From Haemaphysalis longicornis (Eukaryota; Arthropoda; Arachnida; Ixodida; Ixodidae), in the NCBI GenBank assembly GCA_013339765.2, contig CM023448.1:194968409-195032408 (forward strand): DNA of 64,000 nucleotides, read 5' to 3'. A program made the position numbers and the translations under genes. The notes beneath the pieces are model-generated. The model made no database searches. It saw nothing but the letters and a program-made list of their open reading frames with translations, and was not told the origin of the DNA. Below, one piece after another: positions 21,299 to 31,580 of the stretch (positions are counted from its first letter, which is position 1; each line of letters begins with the position of its first letter).

Positions 21299-21960
21299 GT
21301 AAGTAATAAACACTTCATCTTTGGTCACTTTGCCATAGTCATCTGGCAAATAAAATGTGTCTTTTAGCCTTCATGGTGTCATTTGCATGCACTTTTGCTT
21401 TCTAGCATCGACTACCTTAGTTGTGTTTTATTATAAATGTCATTAGAGACATAACATAACTGCGTAACCAACTTTCTGCTTGATTAAAAATGTGTTCGCT
21501 TCCACTGCAGTGCATTAATGCTGTAGCTTTTTCAAACTGCCAAACACTGCAGTATTTTTTTAACAAACTTATTTGGTCACGAGTAAGATTCGATGTGCAG
21601 CTTCAAGATTGATGGGGATTAGGAATGCGGTTGTGCGGCATTTATTTTCTGCTTGCCTCTTGTTACTCTCCATGATTCGGCCTTGTTACTGTTCACTGAA
21701 TCCATGATTAATTCCAATAATGACGAGGCTGACAGTTTTGCTGTAATATTGCTTGTCTTCAAGCCATCCTTTTTGATAACACCATTGCACCAAGTACTTG
21801 CAGGTTGGCCTGAGGTTGCAGGTTCTCTTGTTGGTCTGGCTGCTTTTTCTGAAAGTGGGTTGGTTGGAAAAAAAGAGGAGGAGGACCTTGTTGGTTTAAA
21901 ATTGAATAGGGGATCAGGACCCCGATGCTTTAAATTAATCCGTGCTCTCGTTCTTCTCAG

Positions 21961-22019
21961 ATGGCTTTTCAGTTGCACTGCTGGTGAAAGAAAAGCCAGA
22001 GGCCTTGCTCTCAAAGCTG
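21961..22019 (+). CDS. Weak candidate small exon
   Basis: A good acceptor (cgttcttctcag) and a donor (GCTG|GTATGC) bound 59 bp. One frame reads SVALLVKEKPEALLSKL; another (FSCTAGERKARGLALKA) is the one that joins in phase with the conserved-looking frame of the exon at 22338. Both are short, so neither is decisive. Confidence 0.2.
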
Positions 22020-22337
22020 GTATGCATATTTGTCTTCTGTATGTTGAGTAAGTGAAATCCAGTGTAGTACTTGTGAATCAGGCTCAGCAATCACCATCAC
22101 AGCAATTCAAATTTGCTAAAGGGAGCATTTTGCCTCATCAGTAGACAATTGTGAATGTTACATTGATGAATCGTTAGCGTAGTCACTAAATTGTTAGCTT
22201 TAAGTGTATAGACTACTAACTAGCGATTCGTTTCCTGAGAATCGCTTTGTACAGTGGTTTGTCCACTGAGGAAGGAAGAGCAAAATACTGTTACTGTGTT
22301 TCTTCTGGTACTTTGCATTTGTGTGCTTTTTATGCAG

Positions 22338-22608
22338 GAGCCAGAGAGACTTCCCTTTACCCCAGGATCTTGTTTCTCGGGCCCAAACTGCGGAGAAAAT
22401 CTGGAGCCGTGACCGTGCACTTCGAAGAGCTCCAGCTGACGGCTATGGACATAGTGGACGGGTTCGCTTTGCTTTTGGCGGTCTACTGGACCTTCAACAT
22501 CCAGTATGCCCCAAAGACAAAGCGGACCTGTCTGCTTTTTTAGATGATGCTCGGCCTACCACCGACAGAGCAAATGGTTTCGGTCATAAAGCAGCAACTG
22601 CAATACAG
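22338..22608 (+). CDS. Candidate exon with a conserved-looking module and a homopolymer frameshift
   Basis: Acceptor ttttatgcag precedes 22338 and a consensus donor ACAG|GTGAGC follows 22608. One frame gives YPRILFLG, then VTVHFEELQLTAMDIVDGF and VYWTFNIQYAPKTKRTC; the pattern looks like the C-terminal module of multi-exon proteins common in ticks, though I cannot name it. That frame stops at TAG 22541-22543, right after a run of six T's; one more T would keep it open to the donor. A second frame (FPLPQDLVSRAQTAEKIW...) is open across the entire exon. Which is real cannot be settled here. A signal AAATAAAG at about 22635 lies just downstream. Confidence 0.4.
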
Positions 22609-22879
22609 GTGAGCGACGTGTGTGAGGATGTCAAAATAAAGCATGAAATGCAGTGTGAAAAACGATTTGTCTTTTTTTTTTTCGGCTAAGCACAAACGAC
22701 AGCTTTTTTTGTAAAGACGCCTTGCTATGTTTACTTGTGAAGTAATTTTACTGTATTTCAGTTTGTAAGCATGAAGTAAAGAGGGCTGACACTAATGCTG
22801 TTGTGGATGCTAAAGTGTAGTCTTGTTAAAGGTAACATCGTGCTGCTCTGAATAGTAGAGTTCGGCAACTCGCAGGTAG

Positions 22880-23310
22880 TGCATAGATCCTGCTTTAAAG
22901 GAATACATTAGTTCTGACAAAGAGTAAGCTAGCCCTCCTTGAGGAGGCATTATGGGACTCTGGTTTGAAAGAATACAATGATTCTGAAAAGAGTACGCTA
23001 ACCCTTCCTGGTGAAGTATTGCAAAATGCTGTTTGGTGGAATAAGGTAATTCTGAGGGGTGGCAGAGGTATAGCAAGATTCTGGTAAAGAATTGTATAAC
23101 TCCCTGACTGGAGGAATTATTCGACCCGTGGTGAGGGAATTGCCGGACGCGGTTCCCGCAACTCCTGTGAGAATACCCCGACCCCCTCTCCGCGAGAGGC
23201 CTGCGACTCCCTTGTGAAGGGTAAGGCTATTCTGCTAAAAAGGGAGTTGCCTGATGCGGAAAAGGGAATCGTATATGGGACAAGGGTTTCTATTCCCTTT
23301 GGGAATTGGT
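22880..23310. repeat. Degenerate tandem array, about 70-bp unit (35-bp half-unit)
   Basis: Successive segments repeat the pattern CTGGT/TTAAAGAAT then ATTCTG, a CT-rich bridge and GGTGARG-type words, for example at 22889, 22957, 23072 and 23113. The units drift in length and sequence, becoming GC-richer to the right (GACTCCCTTGTGAAGGG near 23207). AGAATA...GACTC words are shared with the ORF1 repeats at 18.5 kb. No coding function is evident. Confidence 0.55.
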
Positions 23311-23516
23311 GGGACTCCTTTAGTTCTTAGAGTGCACGTCCCCGTGAAGAAACACCGTATTCAACACGATACGTGCTGTCGGCAGTTGCGGCAAAATAAC
23401 TTGGTACTCGTCATCGCCGTTCACTTCAATCCTATTACCGCGGCTAGACTGAGCCGCAAACGCCGCTCCAAGGGAGCTCATTATTCCGCGTCCGCACGCT
23501 TCGGTGGCTGGAAGAG

Positions 23517-24268
23517 GATTCAGCCACCCGGCCAAAGTAAAACAATGCCTGTGCAATAGTCTTATATAGTCAGAGATAAATCTACCAATCTAAGCCCGGT
23601 GTAATGTTCATACTTGTCAACATTGTTGAAGAAGAACAAGACATTACGCAAATATAAGACAACAAAATAATACAGAAGTTATATTTGCAGTGTTCCTTTA
23701 TAAAAAATGATTCGTGCTTGATTTTTTAAATACTTCAACTGCAGAAAAAAAATTCACTCCGCCGTCACCTGCTGTCGCCCGCGCCACTATAGCTTCTGGC
23801 GGCATTTTAAGACATCAACCGGCAACAGTTACGAAAGGTTCCACTAGATAGGTTCCACGTTCTTCTTGCAACGCACGTGGAGTAGGGAAACCCGGTTCTA
23901 TAAACGCTGAAGTAGGGCGGCTCGATTCACGCGCGTCTTCGCTGTACGGCAGCGTTGGCATCGAGACACCCGGCCGGGAGCAGTGGAACGCGGTAAATTT
24001 AAAATGATTTAAGCAAACCTTTGGCGTGTTTACATTGGGAGGAGCGCGACGCAAGAGGAACAAAATGAGAGGTGAGCGGGAAGGCGAAGGGAGGCATTTA
24101 CTTGGCAAAAGTCGATAAAGACTATCGTCTTTTGTCGACTTTGCAATGAAAGGAGCAGATACGCAGCCAATTTTTAAAGACGATAGTCTTTCTTGGACTA
24201 CTTAAACCCAGAAATTTTGGTCTGTCTGTATGTCTGTCTGTCTGTATGTCCGTCTGTCTGTCTGTGAC
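23517..24268 (-). repeat. Tandem repeat unit 1 of the AAAGACGATAGTCTTT family
   Basis: This unit begins with gattcagccacccggccaaa and ends with the near-palindrome AAAGACGATAGTCTTT at 24176-24191 plus a CTGT-rich tract. A second unit follows at once from 24269 and shares the same order of words: acttgtcaac, attacgcaaat, tgttccttta, ggttccacgttct, acgcacgtggag, gcagtggaacgcggtaaatt, then actatcgtctttt. There is no coding frame of note. On the minus strand its right part resembles the plus-strand copies at 35.85 and 50.04 kb. Confidence 0.85.
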
Positions 24269-24905
24269 TCGATTCAGCCACCTGGCCAAAGTAAAATGGA
24301 TAGGGCGCAATAGTCTTATATACTCACAGCCACATGTAAACGTCTAAGCCCGGTTTATATGTTCATACTTGTCAACTTTGTTGAACAAGAACAAGACATT
24401 ACGCAAATGTAAGACAGGAAATTAGTACACAAGGGATATTTACAGTGTTCCTTTATTAAAAAATTCATGGATGCTTGGTTTTTCGATAGCAAATGATATT
24501 CTACATCTACAGCAGAAAACCGCCGCCTCCTGGTGGCATATGAAAAATCACGCGGCAACAGCAACGAAAGTTCCACTAGCTAGGTTCCACGTTCTGCTTG
24601 GAACGCACGTGGAGCACGGCCACGCGGCTCTATAAACCTTCTAGTCGGCCGCCTCCATTCACGCGCGTCTCCGCCGTACTGCAGCGCTATCATCGAGGAA
24701 CCCGGCCTGTAGCAGTGGAACGCGGTAAATTCAAATCGCCTTGCGGAAACCTTTAGTGTGTTTACGTTGTGATGAGCGCGACGGTACAGGAACAACATGA
24801 GACGTGAGCGGGATAGCAAAGAGGGGCATTTCCTTGGCAAATGTCTACAAAGACTATCGTCTTTTGACGACATTTGAAACGAAAGGAGCAGATACGCGGC
24901 CAATT
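24269..24905 (-). repeat. Tandem repeat unit 2 of the same family
   Basis: It matches unit 1 along most of its length but ends after gcagatacgcggccaatttt and lacks the terminal palindrome and the (CTGT)n tract. The reverse complement of its ggatgcttggtttttcgatagcaaa segment (near 24470) is found at about 36370, confirming family membership of the 35.9-kb copy. Confidence 0.85.
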
Positions 24906-25079
24906 TTTTTCGTATGCGCAGAGTGCGCCACCAGTGGCTCCTGTGCCACGGATGGTTCGATACGTTGGTTTTAGTTTTCCTGCTAGACCACACCGCTGTC
25001 TCACTCGCATCCGGGAACCGTTGATGTCACACTCAACGTCGTGAAATCGCGCGATGAGTGAAATGCTTTTTCAAATTGG

Positions 25080-25193
25080 TACTTTTTCGGCAATTACAGT
25101 GTCTTTCGCCGCCGAATAAACGCTGAGGCGGCTTCGGGGTAGTTGAACTCTCGTCTGAGCCCAACTTGGTATTTGCCTTCAGTGTCGCTTTAA
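25080..25193 (-). repeat. Right terminal segment of the GACACTGAAGGC repeat family
   Basis: Read on the minus strand from 25193 it begins TTAAAGCGACACTGAAGGCA and continues accaagttggg, the same end seen on the plus strand at 11620. The matching opposite end was not found within the window. Confidence 0.45.
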
Positions 25194-25196
25194 GAA

Positions 25197-25597
25197 GGAC
25201 TCACCAGATAGTATTCCTATGGGACTTAACTAATTCATGATTCAGTGGCTGAAAAAGCATCTTGTAACGATACGGAAGGTTTTACAAATTCATAGAAATG
25301 TTCCTAACGGCCTAGTTTCCTTCTTTTAGAAATATATCACTTCTTTACAGAGATAAAAAATAGACAAGAAACGCATTAGGGTTTATCCAATTTTCACTTG
25401 ATGGCGCTAGCTCTCGAGCAAGCAAGAGTTTCATTTTTTTATTTCTGTGCAGAAGTGACATATCTATAAAATAAGCAAACTTGGCCGTTATGAACATTCA
25501 TGTGTATTCGTACCGCTTTTCTAATTGGCGCACGATGGTTTTTAATTCCGCGGTTCCTGAAGCACCAAGTCCGACTTGAATGTTGACAGGTGAGTCC
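25197..25597. mobile_element. 401-bp TIR element, GGACTCACC ends, uninterrupted copy
   Basis: GGACTCACC at 25197-25205 and its exact complement GGTGAGTCC at 25589-25597 bound the element. The body (ctaattcatgattcagtggc, then ggttttacaaattcat, then gatggcgctagct) is shared with 45119-45744 in the same order. It contains no transposase. TTAA occurs a few bases outside both ends (25190 and 25601), which might be a target duplication separated by drift or part of neighbouring repeats. This copy lacks the SINE present in the other one. Confidence 0.75.
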
Positions 25598-28500
25598 ACC
25601 TTAAAACTGCGGAAACTAACACGTTTTCGCCTTCATTATGAGCTATGTTAAGATAGTTTCATTGCGCTGAATAACTCCCAAAAAATTCCTTCTGGCAGAA
25701 CTGCGATCGTCTGGAAAGCTGCATATTTCAGAGCAGCTGTGAGAAAGGATCTTAATCTTGTCAGAGAAAACGCATTGACTGTTCACACCTTTCTTCCTCC
25801 TTGTTATAGCTGTATCTGCTGAGTTAATCTCATTCTTATTAGCACGGGAAGCGGTGAGGCCGAAGTAAGGGTATGTACTGCCCGTAGTAGTGAGGTACCC
25901 TGTTTGGCAATGCTTATTCACTGAAATTACTGTCTTTTAACAAACGCGTGTTCTGGAACACTTGCCAGAGAAACTGAGTTTACCTGTAATCCTCCCTACC
26001 TAAATGTATGTTCCTGAAAGAACTTACACGAGCTCCGCCAGTCCTATTTCAGCGTTCACAGTTTGTGATGTCACAAACAAGCGTGCGGGAAAGACTATAA
26101 AAGGCAGGAATATCTTTCATTCCGGTCTTCTATCGGCATACCTGTTTCACGCTCAGGGAAGTAGCAATACACGGGTTCGAAAAATTGGGCGATATCCGGT
26201 CAATTAACGGTGGTTTTGCTTTGAAGCCGTCGTTGATGTTTGATGGTAAGCTGAAAGGAATTACGGCTTCACCGCCATCGGCCGTTTCCGTAGTAGAACA
26301 AGAAAAGAAAATGAGAAGACGAGCCATTATAAAATGTTAAGAAATGACTAGCTGCGTTCAGGCGGCGCTCTCGTGCAGTAAGCAAACGGGTGCATGCGCC
26401 GTAGTTAAGCACCTTGAAACGCTACCCAGCGTGACAAAGCTCACGTGCAGGAATATGTTTAAGAATAATTAGTTGGCCTAGCACTCACCATTAGGTTATT
26501 CTGTGGGGCGAAGTTAGGGTAGTATAATGATTTCTAGTTTAAATTGTGGTCTTGTGATCATTATCCATTAAAACCTTTAAGGGCTGATATTGACATCTAT
26601 CACAAGGGGAGCGCGGGCTACAAACGTCCTAGTACAACGCTAGTGGTTCAACGCAAGGGTGAAAATTGAAAGCGCGTACAACTTGCAAGGAAATTAACAC
26701 GATAGTATAATAAACAAGAAAAAAAAAACACCAGGAAGCCAATTGGGTGGCATGGTATAGGTATTACTAACGATTAAATACTAAAGTGAGACAAAAATAT
26801 TTATTTAAATTTGACAGGGGTTCGGTCACGAACTGCGGAATCATTCAGGTTGTTCCTCCCTTTATTGAAACATGGCCGAAGAATAACCTGAGCTCTTGGT
26901 TTAGGACAATTATGTTTCCCCACAATCTTATTACAGATGTAACCAATGTATGAAGCTCGAGGGGAGTTGACGATTAGAGCTGAGTATTGACAGCGAAGCT
27001 GCGAGTAGTTCACCATAGGGGAAATCTGTTTTGGCGGGTGTCGGTCGCCGGGTGTGCGAGGCTGTGCCGCCGTGCATCGCCGGTTTTCCTGAGCGTGCGG
27101 GGGGAAGACACATCTCAAAAAACAGAATGGCTTCTCTATTTTGGAAGGTTTTGGGATTGGAATCATGCCACCCTGCTTCTGAAGTGCCAGTCATGCCATG
27201 TATTATTCGCTGATAAGTTCGATTTCTGAGTTTAGTTAGGTGTGGTACCTGGGAATAACGCTTAGCTGACGGAGTAAAAATTAATAACCGCTTTTAAAGT
27301 TGTCAGCAACAGGAAATAGGATCACTGAAAAATGCTCGCCGTAGCGGCTTCTGACCCATGCCAACGCACACATGACAACGGATACACATACACTTGGCGA
27401 TTTAACAAAGGAGTGGCAATACACCATTACGGTTATCTGGAGAGCAATTTCCTCTATAATAATATCAACATATTCACACATTGAACTCGCGCACATTAAG
27501 CGTTTTTTATCGTATTAACTTTTATTGCGCAAGTACGTTGAAAGGCATAACCGAATTAAATTAAATAGTCCAATTTCCCCAATGGAGTTTAACAGAAATA
27601 GGTATTGGGCGCCGTACGTCGAGCGGCGAATGTTAGGCTGCCGCCCTGGGCAATGCCCGAGGCCCCTCATATGGCGAAATCGTGGCAAGGCCCAGACAGG
27701 CTCCCAAGTCGTGGTCCCGACTCGCCGCAACGGTAGGTGCTGTACAGAAAGGGCGTGTGCTCAGAGAGATGTTTAGGACCGTTCGTTATCAAATATTGTC
27801 CTTAGAGAAACATCATAATCGGGTAGCCGTACGTCAACATGTCCAGTAAGCCGTATAACCCAGCGGTGATCGCCTGTAATTTTGTTTACTGTGATCTGTG
27901 AAAAGCAATGTGTCACTGTTAGGTTCAAGACACACCCCCTCGAAATGTACATGCATGCACGTGCAAATAAGTCAAAGAAGAATGCTAATGAGTTCTTTAT
28001 TCGTGCTCGTACTATGGCAAACACCGCCTAATCGTCTACTAGATGTGTGTGCTTGATGCTTGCTACTTTAAAGGGCCTGATGTTTGAAAGTTGGGGCTTA
28101 TGAAGTGCGTAACACAGAAAAATGATGAGAGAGACAGAGAATAGTCTTTAGTGATACTGGTGACAGAAAATTATAAAGCGTTCAACTGATGTTCGTGCAA
28201 GGACGCAGGTGGTTATTAACCTAAGGATAACGCTATAGCCGACAATAATTCGTTAACTTCGTCAGACCCCTTTCAAAGAACGACCTTGTGAATATCTTTT
28301 TGCATTTACGTAACAGAATCCCGCCGATGCAGACGCGAAGACGAGGACATGCTGCATCACTCTTGGGAGAGTCCCGGAAGACGATGAAAGACTCAACGGC
28401 GCGAGAACAAAATAATGGAAGACAAACACGCCCTGGGGAGCCTATTATAGCCAGCGCTTGCCATAAAACAAAAGCAAAACCTATACCAGCGGCCACGTCG

Positions 28501-29085
28501 CATCTCCCACATTTTCCCGAGCCCTCTTTTCTCCCTAGTGAAGCATTAGTCTTGTTTGTTCGTGCTTTCTCGCCTGCCTGCGGATGTGTTTATAGGGCTT
28601 TGGGTTGCGTGGCCGCTTGCCGGAGCGCTTGGAGACAGCGAGGAACAGGGCTCCAAATCATTAGACACTGAAAGCACATGCGCCTTGCTAATTTTGTTCG
28701 CTCCTATTTTAAATTCAATAGCTGTATAGGGCGTGAACTTTTGTGGAGACCACTATAGCGCCGTGCAAACACCTCCAGGGGTGGCATGGAGTACGACGGG
28801 GGAGCGGAACAGCCGCTCATTACCGTGGGCTGTGATACGGTAGAAGCTCCCTAAAGAACAACATATTGGGGTCTACGGACCATGCGCAGTGACAACACGT
28901 GAGCCGTGTTACTGAGACTGCATCACCGGGGGCATAGATAGCGTCTTTATTCCATGCGCGCCTACAGACGAGGCGGCCGCGCTTCGGTGGGGCCGAATAC
29001 ACGATTGGACGTAACCTAATAGGCAGGCAACCCATCGACATAGCCCGAACCACATTCATTCGCAATCCGAAGAATCGCTGTGGGG
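25598..29085. other. 3.5 kb without recognised gene or element
   Basis: Read on both strands, this interval shows only short open frames (the longest about 158 codons at 29296-28820 on minus, largely overlapping the LTR that starts at 29086). No domain, SINE head or LINE motif is visible. One possible core promoter lies at 26096. The region is the longest blank in the window along with 45.75-48.33 kb. Confidence 0.45.
26096..26122 (+). promoter_or_regulatory. Possible RNA polymerase II core promoter
   Basis: TATAAAAGG at 26096-26104 is followed by an arthropod-type initiator word TCATTC at 26117-26122. The spacing from the first T to the initiator A is about 23 bp, a little short of the usual near-30 bp. 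No coding sequence that I trust lies downstream, so it could belong to a degraded LTR or be accidental. Confidence 0.2.
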
Positions 29086-29825
29086 TGTTACGATTGAGCC
29101 CGTCGCTGGGGTTCGTTTCAATACTCCTCTGCTGTGCGGCGAAGCCTCCGCTACGTGCGCCTTTCAAGCGAGCCCCCCCCCCCCCCCCCCCGTGTCGGTG
29201 ACTCATGCTTTCACGTCTCGACAAGCCTAGGATCTCTGGCGGCAATCTATCGGCGCGATCAACATTCGATGGCCTGCTGACGGAACACGTGGACACTTGC
29301 CAGAGGCTCCGCGTCCGCAGCGGCGTCCTCCTCTCTCCCCTCTCTCGGACTCAGGGTGCGCCGCTACTACCGACTGTTCACGAACTCTGGAAAGAGGGTT
29401 GTGTGTGCCTGTGACGTTCGTGGCGTGTGCACAGTCTAGAGGGAACGCTTGTTTTGACTGTTGACGCTTTTGGGTATAAATACGGGCTCCTCAAGCGCTA
29501 TAACTCATTCCTGTTTGAGCAGTGAATCAATGCTGTCACTCTGCTCGAGTCCTGTACCGTTACCTCGCCCGTCGGGGCATCGTTCTTTGGCTTCGGCTCA
29601 CCTCTCGCTATGAAGTAAACAGTTACGTTAGCCTACGGCTTCTGGACTTCTTCACGGCTGCAACAGCGGCTGGCCGCTAGCTTCACACCACGCTACCACA
29701 CGTATGTCGGAGGCGATGGAGCTCGGCTCGGGTCGGCCTTCCCGTACGCAGCAACTGGTTGTCAGCGGTGGGATGACAGCGTTTCAACAACTGGTTAGCA
29801 GCGGTCGGATGGCAACTTCGTAACA
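29086..29825 (+). repeat. 5' LTR
   Basis: It starts TGTTACGATTGAG and ends TTCGTAACA, giving the short TGTTAC...GTAACA inverted ends. Compared with the 3' LTR it has a run of 19 C's (29173-29191), an 18-bp extra segment ttctggacttcttcacgg at about 29639, and a duplicated ACTGGTT...CAGCGGT...GGATG module near its 3' end. The body is otherwise closely similar. Confidence 0.9.
29475..29510 (+). promoter_or_regulatory. LTR core promoter (TATA box and initiator)
   Basis: TATAAATA at 29475-29482 and an initiator-type TCATTC at 29505-29510 are 32 bp apart from T to A. In the 3' LTR the first motif has become TATGAATA, while the initiator word is kept. Confidence 0.55.
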
Positions 29826-30046
29826 CCTGGAGCCAGCGGTGCGAGATCCAACACCACAGACGTCAAGGCGGCTTCGGGCTTCGCAGAATTCATGGCGGTC
29901 AAGGCTCAGTGCGGGACTTTTCTTACAGAGTTTTACGAGTTTTACCAGGCTTCTGAGGATAGCTGGTAGGACGCGTGTTTTTGTCGCGTGGGTTATTCGC
30001 GGGAAACATTTTTGGAGCAGTGGGAAAGCAGTACTCTAGACCGGCC

Positions 30047-31194
30047 ATGAATTTGAAGGCGTTGAAGAAACCGCAGTTGTTGGAGCTTGCAAAAGATTTG
30101 CGCTTATATGTTACGGACACGCTGAGAAAGCCAGAGCTGATACAGGCTATGCTCTCTGTTGGAGCTGACGATGACGAGCTGTCTGAGTGCATTGAGCTGA
30201 TCAATGACAGGGAGACCGCTAAACGTCAGGCTGCAGAGTCACAACGCGAAGAGAAAAAGCGAGAACAGGAATGCGAGGAGAAAAAAACAAGAACAGGAAC
30301 GCGAGGAAAGAAACCAAGAACGGGAGTGACAGCATGAGCTGGAAATGAAGCGTCTAGACATCGAGGCATCTCGATATAGGCGTGAGAGTGACAGCAGCGT
30401 GTCAAGCGTGCAGTCTGCGGCGACTGAGCGACCTACGTTACGAATGAGTGAACTAATGCCACCCTACAAGGAAGGAGAAGACATCGGTCTTTTTTTTTTG
30501 GTCAACTTCGATCGTACGTCGGAAAGGGCCCAGTTTAGCCGAGACTCATGGCCGCAAAAGCTGCTTACGCTTTTGCCAGGTGAGGCATCCGACGTGACGG
30601 CCCGCTTCCCAAAGGAGGAGGTGGAGGACTACGAGAAAGTCAAGTCTAGCCTCCTGCGTAAGTACAGGCTGTCGGCAGAGGCATTTCGCCAGAAGTTCCG
30701 TGAAGCCGAAAAAGCTAAGGGCCAGCCGTACTCGGAGTTCGCCTATAAGCTGAGGGCTAACGTGGAGGAGTGGCTCAAAGAGGCAAAGTCTTTCGGACAG
30801 CACGACAAGGTAGTTGAGGGCTTTGGTCTTGAGCAGTTTGATCGCCGACTACCGGGGAACCTGAGACTCTGGGTGCAAGATAGGCCATGGGTAAATACTG
30901 TGGATCAGGCAGCTCAGCTAGCCGACGAGTTCGTCGCACGTCGAGGTGCGCAGGGGCCGAAAGACGGCGAAAAAGAGTTCAGGCCGAGGCCTGATAAGTC
31001 AGGGCCTAAAGGCCGAGCTCCCCAGGAAGACGGTGCAGCAAGGGAAGTCGTTGTCATGGATAGGGAAACTGGCCGCGAAAACGAAAAGAGAGCAGAAGAC
31101 GCTGAGGAGCAGCGCAGAAAGAAAGCTTTTGAAGCGCGCAGACAGGCTGCATGTGACAACTGCGGCGAGACGGGACATTTCGCTGTGAGTTGAA
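30047..31194 (+). pseudogene. gag-like protein, frameshifted, stop in the zinc knuckle
   Basis: The frame opens at ATG 30047 with MNLKALKKPQLLELAKDL, a SAP-like helix-extended-helix pattern, then a long charged KREQE-type coiled-coil-like segment. A frameshift near 30300 moves it to the next frame, which continues KRLDIEASRYRRES and the capsid-like block LLTLLPGEASDVTARFP, then KSSLLRKYRLSAEAFRQKF and PYSEFAYKL. The C-terminus has CDNCGETGH, the start of a CCHC knuckle, but the codon where the last Cys is expected is TGA (31192-31194). The protein would form the nucleocapsid particle if intact. One frameshift and one nonsense change separate it from an open frame. Confidence 0.8.
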
Positions 31195-31580
31195 AGAAAG
31201 GCAAGCTTTATTTTCACGTGCTAGATCAGAGTGTGGACAGCAGGCAGTTTCTAGAGCCGTACGTACGTGAGCCAGTGGTCAACGGTAAACCATGCCGAGT
31301 TCTTCGCGAGTCCGCGGCGACGGTAGACATGATTCACCCTTCGTACGTTGAACCGGATCAGCTGACGGGAATGTGTGTTTGGATAACGTAGGCCGTGGCA
31401 GCACGATACGTGCGCCTGCCGATTGCCAAGGTCAGCATCGGAAGTCCGTTTGGTGAACTTGTTACGCAGGCGGCAGTATACCCACAACTTCTTCCTGAGT
31501 GCAGGTACGTATTCATGAACAAGTCGGATCAGCTGCTACGCGTCAAGGGGTATCGAGAAACTGCCGAGCAAAGAATCAGC
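31195..31580 (+). pseudogene. Retroviral-type aspartic protease remnant
   Basis: Downstream of the gag stop, a plus-strand reading gives VNGKPCRVLRESAATVDM followed by HPSYVEPDQLTG and, after a break, VRLPIAKVSIGSPFGELVTQ. This has the layout of a retrotransposon protease, with RESAA where the catalytic D-S/T-G is expected, so the catalytic Asp is not present. The assignment is by position and pattern only. Confidence 0.45.

Noticed and set aside
21961..22019. Exon joining directly to 21166-21298
   Set aside because: Reading phases are incompatible for any frame that is open in both.
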